13,943 nt of DNA from the NCBI GenBank assembly GCA_030639665.1, contig DAOWCC010000037.1, positions 1 to 13,943 of the forward strand. Direction: 5' to 3'. Below are positions 1 to 6,579 of this stretch, piece after piece. Position numbers and translations under genes: made by a program. Each line of letters starts with the position of its first letter. The stretch's first letter is position 1. The DNA is from Elusimicrobiota bacterium. Its GTDB lineage: Bacteria; Elusimicrobiota; Elusimicrobia; Elusimicrobiales; UBA9959. The notes under the pieces were generated by a model that saw only the letters and a list, made by a program, of their open reading frames with translations, did not search any database and was not told where the DNA came from.

Positions 1-605
1 GCGTCGCCCAAACCGGGAACTATATAACCGTTACCATTGAGTTTTTCGTCGACGGCAGCAACAAAAACCGGAACATCGGGGTGCATGGAAGTAAAATATT
101 TCAGACCTTTTTTGGAAGCGATAAGACAAAGGAAATAAATTTTATTAGCGCCTTTCTCTTTCAGCATATTGACAGCTTCAACAGCCGAGCCGCCGGTGGC
201 AAGCATGGGATCGGCAAGCAAAACAAAATTATTTTTAATTCTTTTTGGAACTTTAAAATAATATTTTACGGGCATCAGAGTATTTTCATTCCTATACATC
301 CCTATATGCGCTATTTTAGCATCGGGATACAATTCAACCAAGCCGGACACCATACCGAGACCCGCTCTCAAAATTGAAATAAAAATTATATCTTGAGACA
401 AAATTTTGCTTTTACAAGCGGAGATGGGAGTTTTTATAATTACATTTTTAAGTTTAACCGAGGCGAGAGCTTCATAGCCCAGAAGCATGGATATTTCACC
501 CATAAGATGGCGAAAATCTCTAACGCTTGTTTTTTTATCTCTTATTTTTGACACCTTATCCAAAATAAGAGGATGAGTTGATATATGCACATTTTTATTT
601 TTCAT
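1..605 (-). CDS. upp: Uracil phosphoribosyltransferase, 3' end cut by window edge
   Basis: Converts uracil and PRPP to UMP and pyrophosphate in the cytosol (pyrimidine salvage). Reading from the ATG at 605, 201 codons are open to the window edge. The visible protein has the UPRT features in order: ILRAGLGM (residues 78-85), the PRPP-binding loop DPMLATGGSA (132-141) and the family C-terminal uracil-binding stretch GYIVPGLGD (193-201), where the window ends. UPRTs are usually about 208-210 residues, so only the last 7-8 residues are missing. A GGGAGAG Shine-Dalgarno lies just upstream of the ATG. It is the last gene of a nucleoside-salvage group on this strand, 141 bases downstream of the pyrimidine phosphorylase that would supply its uracil. 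No frameshift is seen. Family assignment is near certain. Confidence 0.96.
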   Translation of the reverse strand, partial: MKNKNVHISTHPLILDKVSKIRDKKTSVRDFRHLMGEISMLLGYEALASVKLKNVIIKTPISACKSKILSQDIIFISILRAGLGMVSGLVELYPDAKIAHIGMYRNENTLMPVKYYFKVPKRIKNNFVLLADPMLATGGSAVEAVNMLKEKGANKIYFLCLIASKKGLKYFTSMHPDVPVFVAAVDEKLNGNGYIVPGLGD

Positions 606-653
606 TTACTCTCCCGAGTAGAAATATTTAATAGATTCTAAAACACTATATTC

Positions 654-671
654 GGCGAATAGTAATTCGCC
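654..671. repeat. Perfect 7-bp palindrome between deoA and upp
   Basis: GGCGAAT, a 4-base loop AGTA, then ATTCGCC form a perfect hairpin in the spacer between deoA and upp. Neither strand has a T-run after the stem, so it does not look like an intrinsic terminator. It could be an mRNA processing or stability hairpin or a small repeated palindrome. Confidence 0.45.
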
Positions 672-696
672 CGCTACAACTACATTTTGTTGTTAT

Positions 697-744
697 TTGC
701 GCTGCTGCGCATCTCTGCCACACTGTAGCTCTGTTGTACTGTTG
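697..744. repeat. Degenerate 8-bp tandem words downstream of deoA
   Basis: Six consecutive octamers can be laid out in phase from 697 to 744. The last four (starting at 713, 721, 729 and 737) share the form NNCTGNNN, for example CTCTGTTG followed by TACTGTTG. The array ends three bases before the deoA stop codon and runs into GCTATTTAA. The same 9-mer follows the octamer array at 12771-12802. Confidence 0.45.
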
Positions 745-746
745 CG

Positions 747-2057
747 CTATTTAATTATTTCTTTGATAATTATAAGTTTCTTTACTTTGCTTCCGCCAAT
801 TTCCAAGGCCTTCATAAACATTTTACGGCCTTCATTTATTTTTGAGGGGGAACCGGCATATAATGTGGCTATAATCTCGCCCGCCTTAACCTTATCTCCC
901 GTCTTTTTTTTCAAAATTATTCCAGCTCCAAAATCAACCTTGTCTTCCGCCTTTGTGCGTCCGGCGCCGAGGGCGATACCGGCATAGCCCAAAATTCTGG
1001 CATCAAGCTTTTTTATATAACCCGCTTTAGCGGCTTTAATATTGGCTGAACATTTTGATTTGGGAAGAAATTTTCCGGGATTATCCAAAACCCTCGCATC
1101 TCCTTTCTGCCATTTGATTATTTCACGCATTTTCTCAAGAGCGGCTCCGCTTTCAATGGCCTTGCGCGCCTTCCGAATGCCTTCATCAACACTTTTGGAT
1201 TTTTTGCCAAGATAAATCATCCAGCCGGCTAAGACTTCAAGAACTTCCATAAAATCTTTCGGGCCGCCTTCGCCTTTTAAAACGCGAATGGATTGCTCCA
1301 TTTCATTGGCATTGCCGATGGCATTACCCAAGGGTTCTTCCATATTGGTTAAAACAGCCACGCATTTTATGCCGAGCTGCTCAGCCGTTGATTTTAAATT
1401 TACGGCAAGTTTTCTGCTATTTTTAAAATCTTTCAAAAAAGCTCCGGAGCCGTATTTTACATCCAAGACCAAACCGTTTAAATCTTCGGCATATTTTTTT
1501 GACAATATGCTTGAAACAATCAAAGGCAAAGATTCAACGGTGCACGAAGCGTCCCTCAAGGAATAAAGTTTTTTATCGGCGGGAGCGAGCTTTCCGGTTT
1601 GACCGAACATGGAAACACCCGTTTTTTTAAGCTGCTTCATAATATATTTTTCAGGCAATCTGACTTGAAAACCCTTTATAGATTCCAATTTATCCAAGGT
1701 CCCGCCGGTATGGCCCAAACCTCTTCCGCTCATCATGGGAACAATAACGCCCGCGCAAGCCACTATGGGCGCCAAAGCTAATGAAACTCCGTCACCGACG
1801 CCGCCCGTGGAATGCTTATCCACTCTGGCGGCTTTAAAAGATTTTAAATTCATCTTATCGCCGGATAAAACCATAGCCTTGGTTAAATTCGCGGTTTCTT
1901 TTTTTGTAAAACCGTTAAAGAATACCGCCATAAGCCAAGCCGAAAGCTGATAGTCGCAAATCTCGCCGCTCGCCGCCCCGTCGGCAATAAACTTTAATTC
2001 CTTAAAATCATGTTCAAGCGCTGAACGCTTTTTAAGTATAAGTTCTATCATCTTCAT
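747..2057 (-). CDS. deoA: Pyrimidine-nucleoside / thymidine phosphorylase
   Basis: Phosphorolyses thymidine, deoxyuridine or uridine to the free base and (deoxy)ribose 1-phosphate. The 436-residue length is normal for the family (E. coli DeoA 440). Visible motifs are the phosphate-binding KHSTGGVGD (81-89), the family signature SGRGLGHTGG...LES (110-126), and R168, S183 and K187, which match the pyrimidine-binding R171/S186/K190 of E. coli thymidine phosphorylase. The C-terminus has the usual small alpha/beta domain. The first ATG is chosen because AGAGG sits 6 bases upstream (2064-2068); a second ATG two codons later has no better site. It lies 19 bases after the purine nucleoside phosphorylase gene, so the two are probably co-transcribed. 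Thymidine-specific and broad pyrimidine-specific enzymes cannot be separated by eye. The nearby upp suggests uridine or uracil salvage. Confidence 0.95.
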   Translation of the reverse strand: MKMIELILKKRSALEHDFKELKFIADGAASGEICDYQLSAWLMAVFFNGFTKKETANLTKAMVLSGDKMNLKSFKAARVDKHSTGGVGDGVSLALAPIVACAGVIVPMMSGRGLGHTGGTLDKLESIKGFQVRLPEKYIMKQLKKTGVSMFGQTGKLAPADKKLYSLRDASCTVESLPLIVSSILSKKYAEDLNGLVLDVKYGSGAFLKDFKNSRKLAVNLKSTAEQLGIKCVAVLTNMEEPLGNAIGNANEMEQSIRVLKGEGGPKDFMEVLEVLAGWMIYLGKKSKSVDEGIRKARKAIESGAALEKMREIIKWQKGDARVLDNPGKFLPKSKCSANIKAAKAGYIKKLDARILGYAGIALGAGRTKAEDKVDFGAGIILKKKTGDKVKAGEIIATLYAGSPSKINEGRKMFMKALEIGGSKVKKLIIIKEIIK

Positions 2058-2076
2058 AAATGGCCTCTTAAATGGA

Positions 2077-2916
2077 TTAACCGATATGCTTGGATTTTAA
2101 AACAGATTCAATCAATGCCTTTATTTTAACGGAAACTTTTCTGCCAAGCTCAAGCACTTCTTTATGCTCAATAAGATGCTTTGATATGCCTGTGGTAAAA
2201 TTTGACACCCACGCGATGCCGAGCACATTGATTTTCATTTGCCGCGCTGCTATAACTTCAGGCACTACAGACATACCGACGACATCGCCGCCAAGCATGC
2301 TATAAAGTTTAACTTCTTTGGCTGTTTCATAAGAAGGTCCGCTAACCGCGAAATAAACGCCCTCTCTGGCTTTTATCTTAAGTTTCTTCAGAGTTTTGGC
2401 CGAGAATTTTAAAAGCTTTTTATCATAGGGATTGCTCATATCGGGAAACATGGCTCCAAAAGCTTCATCATAATTGCCGATGAGAGGATTATCTCCCGTC
2501 ATATTAATGTGGTCATTAAGCAAGACAAGCTCGCCGGGTCTAATAGCCTTATGCAAAGAACCCACAGCGGCGGTAACTATAAGATTTTTAACGCCAAGGA
2601 AACCCAATATCCTTACGGGCAGGGCTATAAAACTCATCTTATGCCCTTCATAAAAATGAAATCGCCCGCGCATGATAACTATTTGTTTGCCTTTATAATT
2701 TCCAAAAACCAATTCACCCTTATGGCCTTTAACCGTCGTGGTGGGGAAACCCGGTATGTTTTTATAGGGCAATACGACTTTATCGGTTAAGTCGGGAAGG
2801 CAATCAGAGAGGCCGCTGCCGGTAATAATAGCGGTCAGAGGTTTTCTATTCTTGGTTTTTCCATTAATCCATTTAACGGCTTTTTTAATCCTAGCGAGTT
2901 CATTGTTGTCATTCAC
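2077..2916 (-). CDS. punA: Purine nucleoside phosphorylase, trimeric PNP/MTAP family
   Basis: Phosphorolysis of inosine/guanosine-type nucleosides to base and ribose 1-phosphate. In the 279-residue form chosen here the motifs are the phosphate-loop GSGLS (33-37), MRGRFHFYEGH (82-92), GDNPL (141-145), SGPSYET (192-198) and GMSVVPEV (214-221), followed by VSN with N239. E197 and N239 correspond to the purine-binding E201 and N243 of human PNP. Asn at the latter site favours 6-oxopurines, whereas methylthioadenosine phosphorylases carry Asp. The start is GTG at 2916, with a consensus AGGAGG (2921-2926) 4 bases upstream. An in-frame ATG at 2970 would add 18 Arg/Lys-rich residues and has only a weak GAG before it. 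A GC-rich 6-bp hairpin (2935-2940 with 2954-2959) lies just upstream of the Shine-Dalgarno. The usual TNAAGG segment reads TAAVGS. Confidence 0.93.
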   Translation of the reverse strand: MNDNNELARIKKAVKWINGKTKNRKPLTAIITGSGLSDCLPDLTDKVVLPYKNIPGFPTTTVKGHKGELVFGNYKGKQIVIMRGRFHFYEGHKMSFIALPVRILGFLGVKNLIVTAAVGSLHKAIRPGELVLLNDHINMTGDNPLIGNYDEAFGAMFPDMSNPYDKKLLKFSAKTLKKLKIKAREGVYFAVSGPSYETAKEVKLYSMLGGDVVGMSVVPEVIAARQMKINVLGIAWVSNFTTGISKHLIEHKEVLELGRKVSVKIKALIESVLKSKHIG

Positions 2917-3059
2917 GAAGCCTCCTATAATTTTGCGGCGTCCCCCCTGCTTTCGCCGCCTGATAGCCATAGGCTCTAATGCGGCATTGGCATAGCCCTA
3001 ATTTCAGAATTCCGATAATTAAAGACCAGCTGGAATTTAGGGGGGATAGTTTTTTCCTT

Positions 3060-3416
3060 TTAGTAAAAGTATCCTTTAGTTTGAAAAGCGTTCTCTATAT
3101 GCTCAATTTCATTTTCGGGATTTATTCCCACAACATCAAATCTTATCTCTTTGGGTTTCAGCTTATTTTGCTTTATAAAACAAATGGCGGTTTTTATAAT
3201 TTTACGCTGTTTCGGCTTGTTTACCGCCTCAAAAGGACTGCCGAATTTTTCATTTGCCCGTCCCTTAACTTCAATAAAAACAAGAGTTTTTCCCTGCGCG
3301 GCAACTATGTCTATTTCTCCGGTAATCGAACTGTAGTTTCGCTCCTTAATGGAAAAACCGTTTTTTTTCAAATAGGCGCAAGCCAAGTCTTCATACTCTT
3401 GCCCTTCTTTTAACAT
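3060..3416 (-). CDS. yraN: YraN/UPF0102 family putative nuclease-fold protein
   Basis: A 118-residue member of UPF0102, a family with a PD-(D/E)XK restriction-endonuclease-like fold whose cellular role is poorly defined; it is often encoded next to rnhB. The characteristic active-site layout is present: GEIDIV (33-38, D36) followed by FIEVKGR (47-53, E49 and K51), with the basic helix around residues 65-80. Its ATG overlaps the end of rnhB by 7 nt (ATGTTAA contains the rnhB stop), so translation is likely coupled. It is the last gene of the rpsP-trmD-rplS cluster before a 143-base gap. Assignment to the family is firm; biochemical function is not inferred beyond the fold. Confidence 0.93.
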   Translation of the reverse strand: MLKEGQEYEDLACAYLKKNGFSIKERNYSSITGEIDIVAAQGKTLVFIEVKGRANEKFGSPFEAVNKPKQRKIIKTAICFIKQNKLKPKEIRFDVVGINPENEIEHIENAFQTKGYFY

Positions 3417-4069
3417 AAACTTTCAACTGATTTCATATTCTTCACCGGAGCAAAACTCCTGCGATGAACGGGACTCGGACCATGTTCTTTAAGAGCGTCC
3501 AAATGAAACGAGGTGCCATAACCTTTATGTTTTGAAAAACCATATTCGGGATAAGCAAGACTTAAAATATTCATCCAATTATCTCTTAGCAGCTTGGCAA
3601 AAATACTGGCGCAGGCAATAGACAGGGATTTTCCGTCTCCGCCGATAATCGGCAATTGTTTGGAAGAAAAACCTTTTATTTTATGAGGACCGTCAACCAA
3701 AACCAAAGTTTTTTCAGCGTCACCCTTAATATAATTTGAAAGCCTATTGACCGCTTTATTCATGGCTTCAAAGGTGGCGGCTAAAATATTTATCTCATCT
3801 ATTTTTCTATGATTGCAATAATCAAAGCCGAAACGCACGCCGCATTTTGTCATATGCTTAAAAAAAAGACTCCTTTTAACGGGAGTCAATTTTTTACTGT
3901 CATTTATATCCGATAGGTTCCGGTAAGCTTCAAGAGGAACGAAGGCGGCGCAAGCGACTACGGGTCCCGCCAAAGGACCCCGCCCGACCTCATCCACTCC
4001 TATGAGGACATCGGGGCCGAATTTTTTAATTACGGAAGTGTCAAAATCTGAGAGAGATAGAATACTCAA
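3410..4069 (-). CDS. rnhB: Ribonuclease HII
   Basis: Endonuclease that cuts RNA in RNA-DNA hybrids and initiates removal of misincorporated ribonucleotides. The four family acidic residues are visible (numbering from the TTG start): D26 and E27 in DEVGRGPLAG, D126 in LVDGP, and D145 in GGDGK before the ACASIFAK helix. The C-terminal HKGYGT...H...HGPSPVHRRSF segment is typical of RNase HII. The start is TTG at 4069, preceded by GGGAG with 5-base spacing, which places the gene 22 bases after rplS. The frame is open further upstream to a TTG at 4117 inside rplS, but that has no ribosome site and would add a non-family extension. A GTG at 4081 is a weaker alternative. The resulting length of 219 residues is normal. 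Confidence 0.95.
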   Translation of the reverse strand: MSILSLSDFDTSVIKKFGPDVLIGVDEVGRGPLAGPVVACAAFVPLEAYRNLSDINDSKKLTPVKRSLFFKHMTKCGVRFGFDYCNHRKIDEINILAATFEAMNKAVNRLSNYIKGDAEKTLVLVDGPHKIKGFSSKQLPIIGGDGKSLSIACASIFAKLLRDNWMNILSLAYPEYGFSKHKGYGTSFHLDALKEHGPSPVHRRSFAPVKNMKSVESLC

Positions 4070-4091
4070 TTTTACTCCCACAAGCTGCTTT

Positions 4092-4553
4092 TTATTTGGT
4101 TTCAGCCGAGTCAACAACGGCCGTAGGCTCTTTTACCTCTGCCGAAGCTTCAGTCGCGGCTTTTACTGGCTCTTCAACCTTTTTCACCGTTTTTTTTCTC
4201 TTAGCCTTGGCAATGTTTTTATCGCGGTCTTGAATTTTCGCCGCTTTACCAGTAAGGCCTCTGAGATAATATATCTTGGCTCTTCTTACTTTTCCTCTTT
4301 TTACAACTTCTATCTGGGCGATTCTGGGAGAATGCAAAGGGAAAATTCTCTCAACACCCACGCCTGAAGAAATTTTTCTGACTGTAAAAGTCGCGGTCTG
4401 GCCTCCGCCTTTTTCCGCTATCACCACTCCGTCAAAAATCTGAATTCTCTCACTGCTTCCTTCAATAATTTTGAAATGAACCTTAACGGTATCACCGGCT
4501 CTAAAATTAAATTTTCTATTTTCTGCCTCTACTTTAGATTCTACTTTTGTCAT
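4092..4553 (-). CDS. rplS: Large ribosomal subunit protein bL19, with C-terminal tail
   Basis: 50S ribosomal protein at the 30S-50S interface. Residues 60-98 carry the strongly conserved L19 stretch (SGVGVERIFPLHSP, then IEVVKRGKVRRAKIYYLR). Typical bL19 is about 115 residues; this one is 153. The extra tail is first Lys/Arg-rich (about 112-126) and then Ala/Glu/Val-rich and acidic, probably disordered. The start is well supported: AGGAGG with a 4-base spacer precedes the ATG at 4553. It lies 28 bases after trmD in the conventional rpsP-trmD-rplS order. The tail is in frame and ends 22 bases before the TTG start of rnhB, so it is not obviously a frameshift product. Confidence 0.98.
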   Translation of the reverse strand: MTKVESKVEAENRKFNFRAGDTVKVHFKIIEGSSERIQIFDGVVIAEKGGGQTATFTVRKISSGVGVERIFPLHSPRIAQIEVVKRGKVRRAKIYYLRGLTGKAAKIQDRDKNIAKAKRKKTVKKVEEPVKAATEASAEVKEPTAVVDSAETK

Positions 4554-4581
4554 ACTTCCTCCTGGGGTTCAACTTAAAAAT

Positions 4582-5256
4582 TTATTTGTCTTCTTTTAAT
4601 AAATCAGGCCTTATTTTTTTTGTTATTTCCAAGGCGCTATCTTTCTTCCATTCTTTAATAAGCTTATGATTTCCGCTTAATAAAACTTTCGGCACTTTTA
4701 AATCTTTCCAAACTTCCGGTCTTGTGTACTGAGGCGCTTCAAGCAAGTTAAAAGAAAAACTTTCGTTTACAGTCGCGTCTGCTTTTTTTAAAACACCGGG
4801 CAAAAGCCTTGTTACAGAGTCTATTACCGCCACCGCCGCGGGTTCTCCTCCCGTAAGCACATAATCGCCTATGGATAACTCAAGGTCCGCGTAGTTTCCT
4901 ATTCTGTCATCAATTCCTTCATAATGACCGCATATAAAGATCAAATGTTTCTTCTTGGCAAGCGAGAGAGCCGTCTTTTGATTAAAGACCGCGCCCCTGG
5001 GCGAAAGAAGCACAACAAACGAGTCTTTCTTCTTTACTTTTTCAAGAGCCTTAAAAACGGGTTCCGCCATCATAAGCATCCCCGTTCCGCCGCCATACAT
5101 TTTGTTATCAACGGTTTTATGCTTATCAAGCGTAAAATCCCGAGGATTTTCAAAGTTTAATTTCAGCAGTTTATCTTTTCTCGCCCTGCCTACGATGCTG
5201 TCCGATAAAGGAACATCCACCATGCCGGGAAAAAGAGTAACCACATCTATTTTCAT
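4582..5256 (-). CDS. trmD: tRNA (guanine-37-N1)-methyltransferase
   Basis: SAM-dependent SPOUT enzyme that makes m1G37 in tRNAs reading CNN or GGG codons, preventing +1 frameshifting. All diagnostic segments are present: YGGGTGM (54-60), SPRG (85-88), CGHYEGIDDR (109-118), the trefoil-knot SIGDYVLTGGE (128-138), and E165 in ATVNESF, at the place of the catalytic acid (Asp169 in E. coli). PQYTRP (175-180) follows. The length of 224 is slightly short of E. coli's 255, because the C-terminal part is trimmed. The ATG lies only 3 bases after the khpA stop and has no clear Shine-Dalgarno, so it is probably translated by coupling. rimM, which usually sits between khpA/rpsP and trmD, is absent here. 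Confidence 0.98.
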   Translation of the reverse strand: MKIDVVTLFPGMVDVPLSDSIVGRARKDKLLKLNFENPRDFTLDKHKTVDNKMYGGGTGMLMMAEPVFKALEKVKKKDSFVVLLSPRGAVFNQKTALSLAKKKHLIFICGHYEGIDDRIGNYADLELSIGDYVLTGGEPAAVAVIDSVTRLLPGVLKKADATVNESFSFNLLEAPQYTRPEVWKDLKVPKVLLSGNHKLIKEWKKDSALEITKKIRPDLLKEDK

Positions 5257-5259
5257 AGA

Positions 5260-5487
5260 TCAAAGAATATCGATAAAAACTTTCTTGCCGGTTTTATGAG
5301 CCACCGACTGAAGAAAATTCCTGATTGCTTTTATGACTTTTCCTTCTTTTCCTATAATCCGTCCGCGATCAGAAGGAGCAAGATTAATTTTAAATCTTAT
5401 GACATTTCCGTCTTCATTGGATTCCAAACTTACTTCATCGGATTTTTCCACCAAAGAACTCACAATATAAGTTAGAGCTTCTTTCAT
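5260..5487 (-). CDS. khpA: KH-domain RNA-binding protein KhpA (YlqC family)
   Basis: A small single KH-domain RNA-binding protein of 75 residues, the usual family size; in Gram-positive bacteria KhpA partners KhpB and affects cell-wall or small-RNA physiology. The KH core with the GxxG loop is visible: GRIIGKEGK at 42-50, with GKEG at 46-49, followed by the helix IKAIRNFLQSVAHKTGKKV. The start is ATG at 5487, with GGGAG 5 bases upstream. The frame is open four codons further to a TTG at 5499, but that lies at the ribosome-binding site itself. It sits between rpsP and trmD, the standard location for this family. Confidence 0.93.
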   Translation of the reverse strand: MKEALTYIVSSLVEKSDEVSLESNEDGNVIRFKINLAPSDRGRIIGKEGKVIKAIRNFLQSVAHKTGKKVFIDIL

Positions 5488-5507
5488 TTCAACTCCCAAT
5501 TAATAGC

Positions 5508-5780
5508 TTAAGCTTTAGGCTCGGTTGAAGCCGCTGATTTCTTGGCTTTTTTTATGAGGGACGCAACCGTTGAAGACGCTTTGGCTCCGTTTTTAAGCCA
5601 ATAGTCAATCTTATCCATTTTAACCTGGACTTTATCTTTGTCCTTCTCCGCTTTAGGGTCATAGTGCCCTACAATCTCAAGGGGTCTGCCATGTGGGCCG
5701 CGATTCTTTTCAATGGCCACCATTCTATAATGAGGCTGAATTCTTTTTCCGTGCCTCTGAAGTCTTATAACTACCGCCAT
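5508..5780 (-). CDS. rpsP: Small ribosomal subunit protein bS16
   Basis: 30S subunit protein needed for assembly. The N-terminus carries the S16 signature (IRLQRHGKR...PHYRMVA, residues 5-22), followed by the conserved RPLEIVGHYDP (about 32-42) and the IDYWLKNGAKAS segment (58-69). Its 90-residue length is typical, ending in a short Lys/Ala tail. A consensus AGGAGG lies 5 bases before the ATG. It is the first gene of the rpsP-khpA-trmD-rplS-rnhB-yraN operon, with a candidate promoter and a small leader hairpin immediately upstream. Confidence 0.98.
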   Translation of the reverse strand: MAVVIRLQRHGKRIQPHYRMVAIEKNRGPHGRPLEIVGHYDPKAEKDKDKVQVKMDKIDYWLKNGAKASSTVASLIKKAKKSAASTEPKA

Positions 5781-5819
5781 ACTTTCCTCCTGTACATAAA
5801 CATCAAATTGATAACTAAC

Positions 5820-5834
5820 CGCCTTTCAAAGGCG
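5820..5834. promoter_or_regulatory. Hairpin in the rpsP leader
   Basis: CGCCTTT, one C, then AAAGGCG form a perfect inverted repeat (six pairs with a three-base loop). It lies between the candidate promoter and the rpsP Shine-Dalgarno at 5785-5790, so it would be near the 5' end of the operon mRNA. No T-run follows on either strand, so it is not an intrinsic terminator. A role in stability or autoregulation is only inferred from its position. Confidence 0.4.
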
Positions 5835-5850
5835 TTCAAATCATTATAGT

Positions 5851-5879
5851 ATTATATTATATTTTGCTCTCTATGGGAA
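5851..5879 (-). promoter_or_regulatory. Candidate promoter of the rpsP-trmD-rplS operon
   Basis: On the minus strand TTCCCA (5879-5874) is followed after 17 bases by a perfect TATAAT (5856-5851). Two further TATAAT hexamers are present: one overlaps by a base at 5861-5856 and another lies at 5848-5843. The -35 box is only 4 of 6 to the sigma-70 consensus. It is the only strong promoter-like sequence before rpsP, and the response-regulator gene ends 12 bases upstream. Confidence 0.5.
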
Positions 5880-5891
5880 AGGGGAAATTTT

Positions 5892-6254
5892 TTAAGAAAT
5901 AAGCTTTTTTATATGATCCAAAAGATGCGACATTTCATAAGGCTTATTGATATAAACATCGGCTCCGGCCTTAAAGGCGTCTTCCATATCGCCCATAAGC
6001 GTTTTGCCTGTAAGCATTATAACAGGCGTGCTGTGAGAACCCTCGCCCTTTATAAGCTCGCATAAAGTATCTCCGTCCATTTTGGGCAAACCTATATCCA
6101 AGATGGCAAGGTCCGGTTTTTCCGACTTAAACTTCTCCCAGCCTTCGTCCCCGTCCGAAGCCGTAACAACTTTATAGTCGAGCTGTTCAAGTTTTATTTT
6201 AAGAATTTTGACTATATCTAAAGCGTCATCAACGACAAGTATCTTTTTAGACAT
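5892..6254 (-). CDS. Single-domain (CheY-like) response regulator
   Basis: A 120-residue receiver domain with no output domain. From the ATG at 6254 the canonical residues are the acidic pair D9/D10 in ILVVDD, the phospho-acceptor D53 in AILDIGLP, T82 in VIMLTGKT and K104 in INKPYE. It should be phosphorylated by a histidine kinase or phosphorelay and act by protein-protein contact. No kinase is encoded in this window, so the partner is unknown. ATG 6254 is chosen because GGGGTGG lies 5 bases upstream. An in-frame GTG at 6263 overlaps that site and would add three residues. The region upstream is the terminal inverted repeat of a MITE-like element, so its promoter may lie in or before that element. 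Confidence 0.93.
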   Translation of the reverse strand: MSKKILVVDDALDIVKILKIKLEQLDYKVVTASDGDEGWEKFKSEKPDLAILDIGLPKMDGDTLCELIKGEGSHSTPVIMLTGKTLMGDMEDAFKAGADVYINKPYEMSHLLDHIKKLIS

Positions 6255-6268
6255 TTTTTCCACCCCTG

Positions 6269-6579
6269 AGGCTCTGTAACAGAATTAATTGACCATTTGG
6301 CTGATTGATTTTTTAGCCCTCCGTTGATTCTACAAGAATCTAACGAAAGGGGACAAGTGAAACAAGGAACGAAAAGCGCGCATACTCTCTGCAGTCTGTA
6401 AGCGATGAGTGACGAAGTTGTAGCCAAAAATCAGTCAGCCCATTCTATAGGGAAGCTCATCTTTTGTTTATTTCTTCGTTGCTCCTCATTCACAGGAAAT
6501 AACCCTTCTCATTCGTCGCGCCTTAAACTCAACTTAAATCTGAGCTTCCAAATGATTAAGTAATTCTGTTATAGAGCCT
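6269..6579. mobile_element. 311-bp MITE-like element with 32-bp terminal inverted repeats
   Basis: The left end 6269-6300 (beginning AGGCTCTGTAACAGAATTA) and the reverse complement of the right end 6548-6579 match at 28 of 32 positions. Between them there is no convincing gene. The interior holds a second inverted repeat (6299-6313 with 6426-6440, 14 of 15) and a strong hairpin at 6317-6351. Only a short TGA (or CCTGA, if the terminal bases are counted) is repeated in direct orientation at the two edges, so no clear target-site duplication is seen. Termini starting GGCTCT recall ISL3-type transposon ends, but this is a weak resemblance. The right end encodes the last seven residues and stop of rpe; the left end stops just upstream of the response-regulator ribosome site. 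A non-autonomous element is the best reading. Confidence 0.65.
6317..6351. repeat. Long interrupted hairpin inside the MITE-like element
   Basis: GATTCT (6326-6331) pairs with AGAATC (6335-6340) around a three-base loop. The stem continues outward as CGTT with AACG past a one-base bulge, and as CCCT with AGGG past a small internal loop. No T-tract follows. It is probably a structural part of the surrounding element rather than a terminator. Confidence 0.5.

Noticed and set aside
654..671. Hairpin as an intrinsic terminator of deoA
   Set aside because: No T-run follows the stem on the minus strand, and the spacing to upp suggests possible read-through.
2921..2970. Leader of the purine nucleoside phosphorylase gene as a c-di-GMP (GEMM) riboswitch, because it contains GGCGAAAGC and GGGGGGACGC on the minus strand
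   Set aside because: The conserved GEMM core (GCAAAC before the GAAA loop and GGGACGCAAAGCC after it) is not present in order, and only one 6-bp hairpin is evident.
2979..3413. Plus-strand ORF of 144 codons opposite yraN
   Set aside because: It is the complement of the well-supported yraN gene and has no family features.
6218..6427. Minus-strand ORF of 69 codons overlapping the response-regulator start
   Set aside because: It lies mostly in the MITE-like element, overlaps the receiver gene in another frame and has no family resemblance.
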